A stretch of DNA of 64,000 nucleotides, taken from contig JBMHBT010000006.1 in NCBI GenBank assembly GCA_049890275.1, positions 82,193 to 146,192 on the forward strand, read 5' to 3'. A program made the translations under genes and the position numbers. Source of the DNA: UBA7374 sp049890275 (GTDB lineage: Bacteria; Verrucomicrobiota; Verrucomicrobiia; Opitutales; Coraliomargaritaceae). Shown here in pieces: positions 1 through 7,839 of the stretch. Each line of letters begins with the position of its first letter. Position 1 is the stretch's first letter. A model generated the notes under the pieces. The model did no database searches and was not told the origin of the DNA. It was given only the letters and a program-made list of their open reading frames with translations.

Positions 1-1
1 G

Positions 2-106
2 GAGCGCCTCGCTCGCACCCGCGGGCAGGTCGCCGTGCGCACCACCGAAGTCCTCGAATTCCTCCCCGAGGTCCTCCGAGACCCGGACTGGAATCACTTA
101 CCTTAA
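2..106 (+). CDS. C-terminal end of an unidentified protein (partial)
   Basis: An open frame enters from the left edge and ends with TAA at 104-106. The last 34 residues begin ERLARTRGQVAVRT and end RDPDWNHLP. The composition looks coding (Arg/Leu/Glu rich, GC-rich third positions like dprA downstream), and dprA starts only 41 bases later, so the two may be cotranscribed. Too little is present to name a family. Confidence 0.45.
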   Translation, partial: ERLARTRGQVAVRTTEVLEFLPEVLRDPDWNHLP

Positions 107-147
107 ATAAGTTTGCTTTCCCTCGGCTGCCTGATCAAGGTGGAGCT

Positions 148-1260
148 ATGAGCCGTGCGTTGACCGAGCCAGAGGCCCTGCTGATCCTGAACGGCTTGCC
201 CCACGTCGGCCCTGTCTTGTTGCGCCGCCTCCTCGATGCCTTTTCCGGAGATGCCACCGCTATCCTCTCTGCATCCAGATCCCAATGGCTTTGCATTGAA
301 GGCATTGGCCCGGCCGCCGCAGATGTCCTCCATAATTGGCCGGATCACTTCGACCTCGAGCGTGAAAAACAACTCCTCGCCGAGCGTAGGATTCGTTTCC
401 TCAGTCGGGAGCAGTCGGACTACCCCCGCGCCTTACTCGAAATGTATGATCCCCCCATCGGTCTCTATTGGAATGGTAACTACACCGTCGAGCTTCCCTG
501 CGTCGCTATCGTCGGTACACGCGCACCCACCCTCTACGGAATCCGTACCGCACAAACCATCGCCGCTGGACTGACTCGACTCGGCTTCTGTGTTGTCAGT
601 GGCATGGCCCGAGGCATTGATACCGCCGCGCATCAGGGCGCTCTCGAAGCCGGCGGCCCCACCATCGCCGTACTCGGCTGTGGGCTCGATATTATTTACC
701 CCCCTGAAAATCTTGAACTCTACCGCGCGATTGCCCGCTCCGGAGCCGTTGTCTCCGAGTTTCCCTTCGGCAGACGCGCCGACCGCCAAACCTTCCCCAT
801 GCGCAATCGCGTTGTCGCCGGGCTTTGCACAGGCGTACTCGTTATAGAGAGCGGTGCCTCCGGAGGCAGCATGATCACCGCCCGTTTCGCCGGCGAGCTG
901 GGTCGCACCCTCATGGCCGTCCCTGGTAGAGTCGATCAACCCAGCTCCGCAGGCTGCCACCAACTCATACGCGACGGCGCCATCCTCGTCACCACCCTCG
1001 ATGAGATTCTCGCCGAACTCGGTTACAGAAACGCCAGCCACGAAGCCGCCAAAGAAACCGCATCTCCCATCGCGGAATTATCCGAGGCCGAGCAGACCCT
1101 TCTCCACGCACTCTGCGACGGCGCGCTGCTCTCCGCCGATGCCCTCTGCCAAACCACCCAACTTCCCGTCCCACTGGTCAACTCCACCCTGATGGCACTC
1201 GAGTTGAAGCGTTTGGTTGCCAAACACGCCGATGGTCGTTTTGAAGCCTCTATACCATGA
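148..1260 (+). CDS. dprA: DNA-processing protein DprA (Smf)
   Basis: DprA binds incoming single-stranded DNA during natural transformation and loads RecA on it, in the cytoplasm. This 370-residue protein has an N-terminal HhH/SAM-like region (about 1-65), then the Rossmann-type DprA domain with IVGTR (121-125), SGMARGID (151-158) and ESGASGGSMIT (234-244). A C-terminal winged-helix region (about 310-370, DML1-like) follows, as in longer DprA proteins. The ATG is preceded by a purine-rich AAGGTGGAG. Its stop overlaps the start of rsmE (ATGA), so translation is probably coupled. Competence is plausible, but no other com gene lies in the window. Confidence 0.95.
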   Translation: MSRALTEPEALLILNGLPHVGPVLLRRLLDAFSGDATAILSASRSQWLCIEGIGPAAADVLHNWPDHFDLEREKQLLAERRIRFLSREQSDYPRALLEMYDPPIGLYWNGNYTVELPCVAIVGTRAPTLYGIRTAQTIAAGLTRLGFCVVSGMARGIDTAAHQGALEAGGPTIAVLGCGLDIIYPPENLELYRAIARSGAVVSEFPFGRRADRQTFPMRNRVVAGLCTGVLVIESGASGGSMITARFAGELGRTLMAVPGRVDQPSSAGCHQLIRDGAILVTTLDEILAELGYRNASHEAAKETASPIAELSEAEQTLLHALCDGALLSADALCQTTQLPVPLVNSTLMALELKRLVAKHADGRFEASIP

Positions 1261-2003
1261 ACCTCATCCTCTTCGATACGCCCTTCGAAAACGTCCAGCT
1301 CACTGCCGACGATCCCCGGGCCAAACACATCCGCGACACCCTCCGGGCAGAAATCGGCACCCTCGTCTTCCTTGGCTTTGCCAACGGGCTGCGAGCCCGG
1401 GCAAGGGTAGTGGACCTGCCCGCCAATGGCGACATCACTCTCGAAGTGATCGCTACCGAGCCCGCACCCACACCTCTACCCATTCATCTCCTCATCGGTC
1501 TGCCCCGTCCCCACAGCGCCCGCAAAGTCCTCTTTGAAGCCGCCTGCCTCGGCGTCCAGCGCATTGACTTTTTTGAAGCCGAACGAGGCGAGCCCTCCTA
1601 CGCCCGCAGCAGCCTCTGGACCACCGACGAATGGCGCGACCGCATACGTCTCGGCCTCGAGCAATCCTTCGCCACCCAACTCCCCCAAGTCGCCGTCTAC
1701 CCCGACCTTCAGACCGCCCTCAACACCTACTATCCGATCCCTGCACGGATCGCCCTCGATAACTACGAAGCGGGCCGCTCCCTCCAGAACACTCTTCCCC
1801 AAAGCGCCGACACCACCGCTCTTGCACTCGGCCCCGAACGCGGTTGGTCCCCCAACGAACGCGACACCTTGCGTCGCAACGGTTGGCAACTCGCTCACCT
1901 CGGTCCCCGCGTCCTCCGCGTCGAATCCGCCGTTGTCGCCGCTGTCTCCATTGCCGCCTCCAACTGCCAACTCTGGACCGAGCCCACCACCACCGAGTTG
2001 TGA
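1257..2003 (+). CDS. rsmE: 16S rRNA (uracil-1498-N3)-methyltransferase RsmE
   Basis: RsmE methylates U1498 (E. coli numbering) in 16S rRNA using SAM; it is a SPOUT/RNA-methylase (Methyltrans_RNA) enzyme that works on the assembled 30S subunit. The 248 residues fit the family. The N-terminal PUA-like domain holds DDPRAKHIRDTLR (18-30), and the knot region holds LGPERGWS (191-198) and LGPRVLRVESA (215-225), the equivalents of the usual IGPEGG and LG.RILR.ETA. The start overlaps the dprA stop by four bases. Arg-195 in place of the usual Gly is a small deviation. Confidence 0.93.
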   Translation: MNLILFDTPFENVQLTADDPRAKHIRDTLRAEIGTLVFLGFANGLRARARVVDLPANGDITLEVIATEPAPTPLPIHLLIGLPRPHSARKVLFEAACLGVQRIDFFEAERGEPSYARSSLWTTDEWRDRIRLGLEQSFATQLPQVAVYPDLQTALNTYYPIPARIALDNYEAGRSLQNTLPQSADTTALALGPERGWSPNERDTLRRNGWQLAHLGPRVLRVESAVVAAVSIAASNCQLWTEPTTTEL

Positions 2004-2080
2004 TTTCGCTTTGCCGGAAAGTCAGACAATAGGAAGTGAAGAACACAGTGAATCCCTCATCCCTCATACGCAACCTGTGA

Positions 2081-2257
2081 GCATCCGCGTTTATCTGTGT
2101 CTATCCGTGGTTCTCTATTCCTCACCCTGAATTCCTCATTCCTCCTCCCTTCGCGTCTTTGCGTCTCTGCGTGGTCCATCCTCCTTCGACGTTTTTTCTT
2201 CAACGTTCACCAGCGCCCTCTGCGGTTCACCCATCCGCGCCCATCCGTGGCTTAAAA
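2081..2257. repeat. Mosaic of short intergenic repeat words downstream of rsmE
   Basis: This gap between convergent rsmE and rsmD is built from repeated words. GCATCCGCG plus CTATCCGTGG lies at 2081-2112, a GCGTCT/TTGCGTCTCTGCG block at 2152-2175, a block starting TTCGACGTTTTTTC at 2185-2229, and CATCCGCGCCCATCCGTGG followed by CTTAAAA at 2232-2257. The block at 2185-2229 recurs inverted at 3767-3817. The last word recurs inverted at 6031-6055. Short open frames across it are not genes. Confidence 0.75.
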
Positions 2258-2827
2258 TTATCCACCAGACCGTACGTAGATCCCTGCGCTCGGCTTATCC
2301 TTCCCGCTCTTCCCCAAGCGGCGCAGGCATTCCCAACCCGAAAAATTTAACTCCAGTCCCCCCGGCATCTCTAGGCACACCCGTCCATTCGGCGCCACCA
2401 ACAGTTCGATCGTCTCCCGAAAAATACCCTCCATCTTTGACTCGATCATAGCGTAGGGCGGATCGACAAAGACCAGATCAAACGGCCCCTGTGAGGCAGT
2501 CAGCGCATACACCTTGCAGGCTAGCACCGACCAGCCCTTCGTCGATGTTAGTTGGCAACTCTTCGCCACCGCCTCCAGATTCCTCCGCAGGCAGGCGAGG
2601 GCATCCCCACTGTTTTCGACAAATATTCCACCGGCCGCACCTCGACTCATCGCCTCCAGCCCGTACGCACCCGTACCGGCAAAGAGATCCGCCACCCGCG
2701 CGCCCTCGATCCGTGCGCCCAGAGAAGAAAAGACCGCCTCCCGCATCTGGTCTGTCGCCGGACGCGTCCCGCGCCCATCCGGTGCCTTCAAAGAGATGCC
2801 CCGCGCCTTGCCTCCAGTGATTCGCAT
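2258..2827 (-). CDS. rsmD: 16S rRNA (guanine-966-N2)-methyltransferase RsmD
   Basis: RsmD methylates G966 of 16S rRNA. The 189 residues match the family length. The sequence has the N-terminal MRITGGKARG, the TRPATDQMREAVFSSL segment (21-36), motif I DLFAGTGAYGLEA (47-59) for SAM binding, and the catalytic DPPY (122-125) of amino-group methyltransferases. It lies 53 bases downstream of kdsA on the same strand and converges on rsmE. The stop codon adjoins the intergenic repeat mosaic. In many bacteria rsmD precedes coaD, but no coaD is seen here. Confidence 0.95.
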   Translation of the reverse strand: MRITGGKARGISLKAPDGRGTRPATDQMREAVFSSLGARIEGARVADLFAGTGAYGLEAMSRGAAGGIFVENSGDALACLRRNLEAVAKSCQLTSTKGWSVLACKVYALTASQGPFDLVFVDPPYAMIESKMEGIFRETIELLVAPNGRVCLEMPGGLELNFSGWECLRRLGKSGKDKPSAGIYVRSGG

Positions 2828-2880
2828 GATGGTTTGTCTCCTTCCAGAGATACAGTCGAAATCGTTGACTTTCTATTGGT

Positions 2881-3684
2881 TTAGCGGACCGCGCGCCAAA
2901 CCTTGAGCAAAGACTCTGCCAGCTCCGGCAACGCCTCCAGCGGAATTTGGCTGGCCGCATCCGAGATCGCCTTTTCCGGCTCCGGGTGTGTCTCTAAGAA
3001 AACCCCATCCGCACCGGCCGCCAATGCCGCCCGCGCCAGCGCCGGTACAAACTCCCGCTGGCCGCCACTCACGCCGCCCGCCGCACCGGGCAGTTGCACG
3101 CTGTGCGTTGCGTCGATCACCGTTGGGTGACCGTTGCCCTTCATGATTCCAAAACTCCGCATATCCACCACCAGGTTCTGGTAGCCGAAAGTCGTCCCCC
3201 GGTCCGTCTGCCAAATCTCTGCCGCGCCGGCCCCCTCCAGCTTCGCCGTGACAAACTGCATCTCCTGCGGTGAGAGGAACTGCCCCTTCTTCACATTCAC
3301 CACGCTGTCCGTCGCCGCTGCCGCCACCAGTAGATCCGTCTGCCGACACAGAAAGGCTGGTATTTGCAGCACATCCACCACTTCCGCCAACGCAGCGCAC
3401 TGTTCCGGCAGATGTACATCCGTCAGTGTCCGAAAGCCATACTCCTCACGGATCATTCGGAAAAGATCCAGACCCGCCTCCAGGCCCGTGCCCCGGTTGC
3501 TCCCGATCGAGGTGCGGTTCGCTTTGTCGAACGAACCCTTAAAGAAAAGATTCAGCTCCGGATGTGCCGCCTCCAGCTCCTTCAGCACATCCGCTACACG
3601 ACGACAGGTATCCGCACCCTCCAGTGAGCAAGGCCCCGCGATCAGCAATAGTTTGTCCGGTTGAAATAGCATGTCGGAAAACAT
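2881..3684 (-). CDS. kdsA: 3-deoxy-8-phosphooctulonate synthase KdsA
   Basis: KdsA condenses phosphoenolpyruvate with arabinose 5-phosphate to make KDO 8-phosphate for lipopolysaccharide, so it points to an outer membrane with LPS. The 267 residues begin with the family pattern LLIAGPCSLEG and contain SFDKANRTS, GFRTLTDVHLPEQ, LQIPAFLCRQTDLL, VVDMRSFGIMKGNGHPTVIDATHSVQ and GVFLETHPEP segments. Two in-frame ATGs (3684 and 3672) are possible starts. Sequence alone does not separate metal-dependent from metal-independent forms with confidence. Confidence 0.95.
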   Translation of the reverse strand: MFSDMLFQPDKLLLIAGPCSLEGADTCRRVADVLKELEAAHPELNLFFKGSFDKANRTSIGSNRGTGLEAGLDLFRMIREEYGFRTLTDVHLPEQCAALAEVVDVLQIPAFLCRQTDLLVAAAATDSVVNVKKGQFLSPQEMQFVTAKLEGAGAAEIWQTDRGTTFGYQNLVVDMRSFGIMKGNGHPTVIDATHSVQLPGAAGGVSGGQREFVPALARAALAAGADGVFLETHPEPEKAISDAASQIPLEALPELAESLLKVWRAVR

Positions 3685-3766
3685 AGCCGCCCACCGTCCC
3701 CCGAGCCAAGAACGAAACGGACCGGTAGCAAAGACAAAATACTTCAGCCAAGAAGCGTGGATAAAT

Positions 3767-3817
3767 GAACTGCAGAGGGCGCTGGTGAACGTCGAACTTT
3801 GAAGAAAAAACGTCGAA
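3767..3817 (-). repeat. Inverted copy of the 2185-2229 intergenic repeat
   Basis: Read on the minus strand this gives TTCGACGTTTTTTCTTCAA, a seven-base insertion relative to the first copy, then CGTTCACCAGCGCCCTCTGC and a GTTC end. It is in opposite orientation to 2185-2229, so the two copies flank the rsmD-kdsA pair. Adjacent ATGAGGATGAGGAATGA resembles the CATTCCTC words near 2120-2145. The rest of the gap 3685-3923 shows no gene. Confidence 0.75.
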
Positions 3818-3923
3818 TGAGGATGAGGAATGAAAGAGGCTTTACGCAGAGTGCGTTAAGATGGGGAAGGGGGAAGGCAAGTTGAAGCAGGATAGAGCTC
3901 TAAAATGAGAGGGAGGGATGAAT

Positions 3924-5207
3924 TTATTCTGTCAGTTGGATCGTTTTTGGTTCGGTCTGTACAGCGGACTCGAAATTTTTGGATGTGGGTACGAGTTCGA
4001 GAGTGAGTTGTTCGCGGAGGTTGGGTTCGATCTCGGAGTTGAGGAGCCATTCTCTGGCGTTTTGTGGGTCGCTGAGGGACCAGGTTTGAATGGTTTGTGT
4101 GAGCCAGTTGCTGCGGGTTTCGGGGTCGTCAATAACGTTGGTCCATTCGGCCACGGCGGCGGGTTCGTATTCGATCATAGCGGTGGCGAATCCGACGATG
4201 GCGGCATCGCGGGCGGGTCCGGGGTCGGCTTGGCCGAGCCAATTAGAGGCGGCGATGGAATCGCTCTGGCTCCATTCTTCGAGGAGTGTGCTGTTGAGGT
4301 CGTTGCGGTAGAGTGCGCTGTTTTCGGGGCTGAGGTTGAATAGCCAATTGGCTGCGAGGTAGGGGTCTTGTTGGGTGAGGCTGCGGAGGTAGGTTTGGAC
4401 GGCGTCGGGTGTGGTGTTGGCGGCATCGATTTGGCGGAGGTAGTTTTCGGCGGCCTGGGGGTCGGATTGTGCCCATTGTGCGATACTGCGGTTGAGGAGT
4501 TCGGGGTGGTCCTGCTCGATGGCTTCGCTGAAGGCCCATTGTGCTGCGCGGAAGGGATCGGTTTGGACGAGGGTGTCGACCAGAGCGGTAGCGGCGCTGC
4601 GGCGGATGGGGCCACCGGGCATACGGTTGACCCAAGCGGTTGCAGCTTCGGGGCGGGTGGTGGCCCAGTTGCGGATGAGTGCGTTGGTGGCGGTGCTTTT
4701 ACCGGGGTCGTTGGCCATGCCTTCGATCCAGTCGGCGGCGGCTAGCGGGTCGTTTTGGCTCCAGAGGGAAATACCGAGGTGGAGGCTCTCTCCCCGGGCG
4801 ATGCCGGTGGCGTTTTCTTCCAGCCAGAGGAGTGCGGCGGGTGAGTCGTCAGCGGCCCAAAGGGCGACGACTTCGAGCATGCCCCGGAGCCGGTCGCCGG
4901 GGGCGGCATCGCTCAGGATCCACTGCAGGGTGGCCTGGGGGTCGGTAGCGGCGCGCTCGCGGATTTCCTCGAGGAAGGCGTCGTTGATCTCTTCGTTCTG
5001 ATTGATTTCTTCTACCGGAAGGGCGAGCTGGGTACGGGGTTCCGTTGTGGGTAGCGTTTCTTCTTCGTTGACTGGGTTGCGAATGAGGCTCCAGACGCGG
5101 GTGAAGTCCTGATAGGTTTGCAGGAGGCTATCGCTATAGGGGAGCAAAGTGAGGGCGAACAGACCGACAACGAGTAGGAGCCAAAGGGTTTTGAAGAGCC
5201 AGCGCAT
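3924..5207 (-). CDS. Membrane-anchored protein with W-x-DPxAAxxW repeats, function unknown
   Basis: About 427 residues. An N-terminal hydrophobic segment (WLFKTLWLLLVVGLFALTLL) should act as a signal anchor. From about residue 75 to the end there are roughly nine or ten degenerate repeats of 30-40 residues with the theme W(A/S)..DP.AA..WL, probably helical hairpins as in TPR or HEAT-like solenoids. The ATG at 5207 was preferred over a TTG at 5216 that would overlap the tatD stop. It follows tatD on the same strand with a very short gap, suggesting cotranscription. Similar repeat proteins occur in Verrucomicrobia as hypotheticals; no enzymatic motif is visible. Confidence 0.8.
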   Translation of the reverse strand: MRWLFKTLWLLLVVGLFALTLLPYSDSLLQTYQDFTRVWSLIRNPVNEEETLPTTEPRTQLALPVEEINQNEEINDAFLEEIRERAATDPQATLQWILSDAAPGDRLRGMLEVVALWAADDSPAALLWLEENATGIARGESLHLGISLWSQNDPLAAADWIEGMANDPGKSTATNALIRNWATTRPEAATAWVNRMPGGPIRRSAATALVDTLVQTDPFRAAQWAFSEAIEQDHPELLNRSIAQWAQSDPQAAENYLRQIDAANTTPDAVQTYLRSLTQQDPYLAANWLFNLSPENSALYRNDLNSTLLEEWSQSDSIAASNWLGQADPGPARDAAIVGFATAMIEYEPAAVAEWTNVIDDPETRSNWLTQTIQTWSLSDPQNAREWLLNSEIEPNLREQLTLELVPTSKNFESAVQTEPKTIQLTE

Positions 5208-5212
5208 GGGAA

Positions 5213-6010
5213 TCAATTGAGTCGGAAGAAGTGGCGGGTATTGCGGGTGGTTTGTGCGGCGAGTTCCTCGGGGGCCAGCCCGAGGCAGTCGGCTGCGCGT
5301 TGGGCGATGGCGGCGAGATAAGCGGGCTCGTTGGCCTGACCGCGATGGGGCTCGGGGGCGAGGTAGGGGCAGTCGGTCTCTAGGAGGAGGCGATCGGCTC
5401 CCTGGGCGATGAGGGCTTGGCGGACGGGCTCGGCGCTTTTGTAGGTGAGGATGCCGGTGAAGGAGGCGCGACCGCCGCGCTGGTGGATGCGTTGGATTTC
5501 TTCGGGGCCGTAGCTAAAGCAGTGGAAGACGATATTTTTCCAGTCGATGCCGGATGCATCGATGTGGCGGAAGGTATCTTCAAAGGCGTCGCGACTGTGG
5601 ATGATGACGGGGCAGTCGAGTTCGCGGGCGAGGGAGAGTTGTTGGGTGAAGGCGGCTTCCTGATGGAGAATGGTCTGGCCGGCGGCGACGGGGTCTTTGG
5701 GGAGGTGAAAGTAGTCGAGGCCGATTTCGCCCAGTGCGACCGGAGCTTGCGGGGGCATAAAGAAGGGGCTGATGAGGCGGACGGCGTCGGCCCATTCGGG
5801 GTCGACGTAGCAGGGGTGGAGGCCAACTGTGTAGTGAATGCGATTGGGGTGGGCGGCCGCCATTTCCCGATAGGGAACCCAGTCTTTGGGTGAGGTACCG
5901 ACGGTGATATATTCGTTCACTCCGGCGTCTTCGGCTCTTTGGAGGACGGGTTGCAGGGTTTGGTCGTCGCGGAAGCCGAGGAGGTGGCAGTGACTGTCAA
6001 TTAATTCCAT
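5213..6010 (-). CDS. tatD: TatD-family metal-dependent DNase
   Basis: TatD-family hydrolases are TIM-barrel nucleases (3'-5' exonuclease on DNA/RNA in E. coli). The 265-residue protein starts MELIDSHCHL with the metal-binding DSHCH, and continues with VGLHPCYV, ALGEIGLDYF, PVIIHSRDAF, HCFSYGPEE and LLLETDCPYLAP in family order. The open frame extends upstream to 6208, but that extension translates an intergenic repeat word (6031-6055). The ATG at 6010 is therefore the start, also fitting the usual length near 260. It is divergent from trxB. Confidence 0.93.
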   Translation of the reverse strand: MELIDSHCHLLGFRDDQTLQPVLQRAEDAGVNEYITVGTSPKDWVPYREMAAAHPNRIHYTVGLHPCYVDPEWADAVRLISPFFMPPQAPVALGEIGLDYFHLPKDPVAAGQTILHQEAAFTQQLSLARELDCPVIIHSRDAFEDTFRHIDASGIDWKNIVFHCFSYGPEEIQRIHQRGGRASFTGILTYKSAEPVRQALIAQGADRLLLETDCPYLAPEPHRGQANEPAYLAAIAQRAADCLGLAPEELAAQTTRNTRHFFRLN

Positions 6011-6030
6011 GTAGTGGGAGTGAGAGTGGG

Positions 6031-6055
6031 TTTTAGCCACGGATGGGCGCGGATA
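6031..6055 (-). repeat. Third copy of the CATCCGTGGC intergenic word
   Basis: On the minus strand this reads TATCCGCGCCCATCCGTGGC then TAAAA, near-identical to 2232-2257. It sits just upstream of the tatD start within the tatD-trxB divergent gap (6011-6252), so it may lie in the tatD leader. The remainder of the gap shows no gene and no clear operator. Confidence 0.7.
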
Positions 6056-6252
6056 AGAGCGGATAGGTGAGGAATGTGAGTGAATAATTGTGCACGGATC
6101 TCTTTTCTTAGTCAGATCTGGGATGGATAATTGTAGGGGTGCAGTTTGCGGGAAAGGAATGAAGTAGAAAAGAGGAAAGTGCTTGAGCCTTCGGCGGGGG
6201 CGTTTCAACTTGATCGGCGTGGATGGTGTATTGCCGTCCTGTTTTTATCGAT

Positions 6253-7179
6253 ATGGAAGATGTAATCATACTTGGAACCGGTTGCGCGGGTTTGACCGCA
6301 GCCATTTACACGGGCCGTGCCCAATTAAATCCGCTCGTTTTGGAGGGCACGCAACCGGGTGGTCAATTAACGACGACTTCCGAGGTGGAGAATTTCCCGG
6401 GTTTTCCAGAGGGAATCGACGGCTTTACGATGATGGACAATCTACGCAAGCAGGCGGCTCGTTTTGGGGCTCGCTATGAGCATGCCAAGGTGGATCGGGT
6501 CGAGTTGATCGAAGGTGGCAAGCGCCTGATTTGCGGGGATAAAAGCTATGAAGCAAAGGTGGTGATCATCGCGACCGGAGCACGCCCGCGCTTATTGGGG
6601 ATTCCCGGTGAGAAGGAAATGTTTGGAGGCAAAGGGGTCACTACTTGTGCGACCTGCGATGGTGCTTTTTACCGCGATATGGAGGTTGTTGTCGTGGGTG
6701 GCGGTGACTCTGCCTGTGAGGAGGCTTTGTTTCTGACTCGTTTTTGTTCGAAGGTGACCTTGATCCACCGCCGGGATGAGCTGCGAGCTTCGCAGATCAT
6801 GGCGGAGCGTGCGATTGCACACGAGAAGATTGAGATGGCTTGGAATACTTTGCCTCAGGAAGTGTTGGCCGACGAGAAGGGCTTTGTACGCGGTATGCGG
6901 GTGACCGATGCTTTGAGCGGGGAAGAGCGGGAAATCTCCTGCAAGGGTGCTTTTATCGCGATTGGTCACATTCCGAATACGGATTTTGTCGATGGTGTTC
7001 TGGAGCGCGATGGGGACGGTTATATCGTGCCTTCTTCGGGCAGTCAGGTGCAGACGGGTCACGAGGGTTTGTATGCGGCCGGGGACTGTGTGGATCATGT
7101 TTACCGTCAGGCGATCACGGCTGCGGGGATGGGTTGCCAGGCGGCGATCGAAGCGGAGCGTTGGTTGGCCGAGCAGTAA
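6253..7179 (+). CDS. trxB: Thioredoxin reductase
   Basis: TrxB uses NADPH and FAD to reduce thioredoxin in the cytoplasm. The 308 residues from the ATG at 6253 (MEDVIILGTG) fit the low-molecular-weight class. The FAD-binding GTGCAG is at 8-13, GGQLTTTSEVENFPGFP near 37-52, the redox pair CATC at 132-135, the NADPH motif VVGGGDSACEEA near 147-158, and AAGDC near the C-terminus. The longer frame from 6223 adds ten residues that the family lacks. pdxH follows after 18 bases. Confidence 0.96.
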   Translation: MEDVIILGTGCAGLTAAIYTGRAQLNPLVLEGTQPGGQLTTTSEVENFPGFPEGIDGFTMMDNLRKQAARFGARYEHAKVDRVELIEGGKRLICGDKSYEAKVVIIATGARPRLLGIPGEKEMFGGKGVTTCATCDGAFYRDMEVVVVGGGDSACEEALFLTRFCSKVTLIHRRDELRASQIMAERAIAHEKIEMAWNTLPQEVLADEKGFVRGMRVTDALSGEEREISCKGAFIAIGHIPNTDFVDGVLERDGDGYIVPSSGSQVQTGHEGLYAAGDCVDHVYRQAITAAGMGCQAAIEAERWLAEQ

Positions 7180-7197
7180 TTGATAGGGGCGGTGCAT

Positions 7198-7836
7198 ATG
7201 GATCTTTCGGAACTCAGGCAAAGCTACACAAAGGGTCGTTTCAGCGAGTCGGATTTGCTGGAGTCGCCTTTTGCGCAGTTTGAGAAGTGGTTTCGTGAGG
7301 CGGAGGCGGCACAACTGGAAGAGCCGAATGCGATGTGTCTGGCCACGGCGACGCCGGAAGGGCAGCCTTCGACGCGGATTGTTTTGCTGAAGGGTTTTTC
7401 GGAGCGGGGGCTGGTTTTTTACACGAATTATGAGAGCGGCAAGGCGGGCGATCTGGAGGTGAATCCGCAGGCGGCGGTGAATTTTCTTTGGTTGCCTTTA
7501 CAGCGGCAGGTGAATGTGACCGGTCGTGTGGAGCGAATCTCGAAGGAAGAATCGCTGGCGTATTTTGTCTCTCGTCCGTTGGATAGCCGACTCGGAGCGT
7601 GGACTTCACCGCAGAGTCAGGTGATCGAGTCGCGTGCATTTCTGGAAGAGAAGTTGGCGGCGATGCAGGCGCGTTTTGGTGAGGGCGAGATTCCTTTGCC
7701 GGACAATTGGGGGGGCTATCGTTTGGTACCGGAGCGTTTTGAATTTTGGCAGGGGCGTCCGAGTCGCCTGCATGATCGTTTTCGTTTTCATCGGAATGAC
7801 GCGGGCGCGTGGGAGCCCGTGCGTCTGGCGCCCTAG
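7198..7836 (+). CDS. pdxH: Pyridoxamine 5'-phosphate oxidase
   Basis: PdxH is an FMN flavoprotein that oxidises pyridoxine or pyridoxamine 5'-phosphate to PLP. The 212-residue protein shows the family segments YTKGRFSESDLLESPFAQF, RIVLLKGFSERGLVFYTNYES, NFLWLPLQRQVNVTGRVER, SRLGAWTSPQSQVI and the C-terminal FWQGRPSRLHDRFRF. The ATG at 7198 follows AGGGGCGG and is better than an upstream TTG at 7180. PLP is the cofactor of LysA, IlvE and the transsulfuration enzyme in this window, but no regulatory link is visible. Confidence 0.95.
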   Translation: MDLSELRQSYTKGRFSESDLLESPFAQFEKWFREAEAAQLEEPNAMCLATATPEGQPSTRIVLLKGFSERGLVFYTNYESGKAGDLEVNPQAAVNFLWLPLQRQVNVTGRVERISKEESLAYFVSRPLDSRLGAWTSPQSQVIESRAFLEEKLAAMQARFGEGEIPLPDNWGGYRLVPERFEFWQGRPSRLHDRFRFHRNDAGAWEPVRLAP

Positions 7837-7839
7837 GTG

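Noticed and set aside
2159..2350. Small forward open frame after rsmE
   Set aside because: It consists of repeat words and the antisense end of rsmD.
3685..3923. A full chromosomal origin at the skew switch
   Set aside because: Only one near-perfect DnaA box in the gap, no AT-rich unwinding region and no dnaA or other origin gene nearby; kept only as a skew observation.
6011..6208. N-terminal extension of tatD
   Set aside because: It translates an intergenic repeat word; family proteins start at MELIDSHCH (6010).
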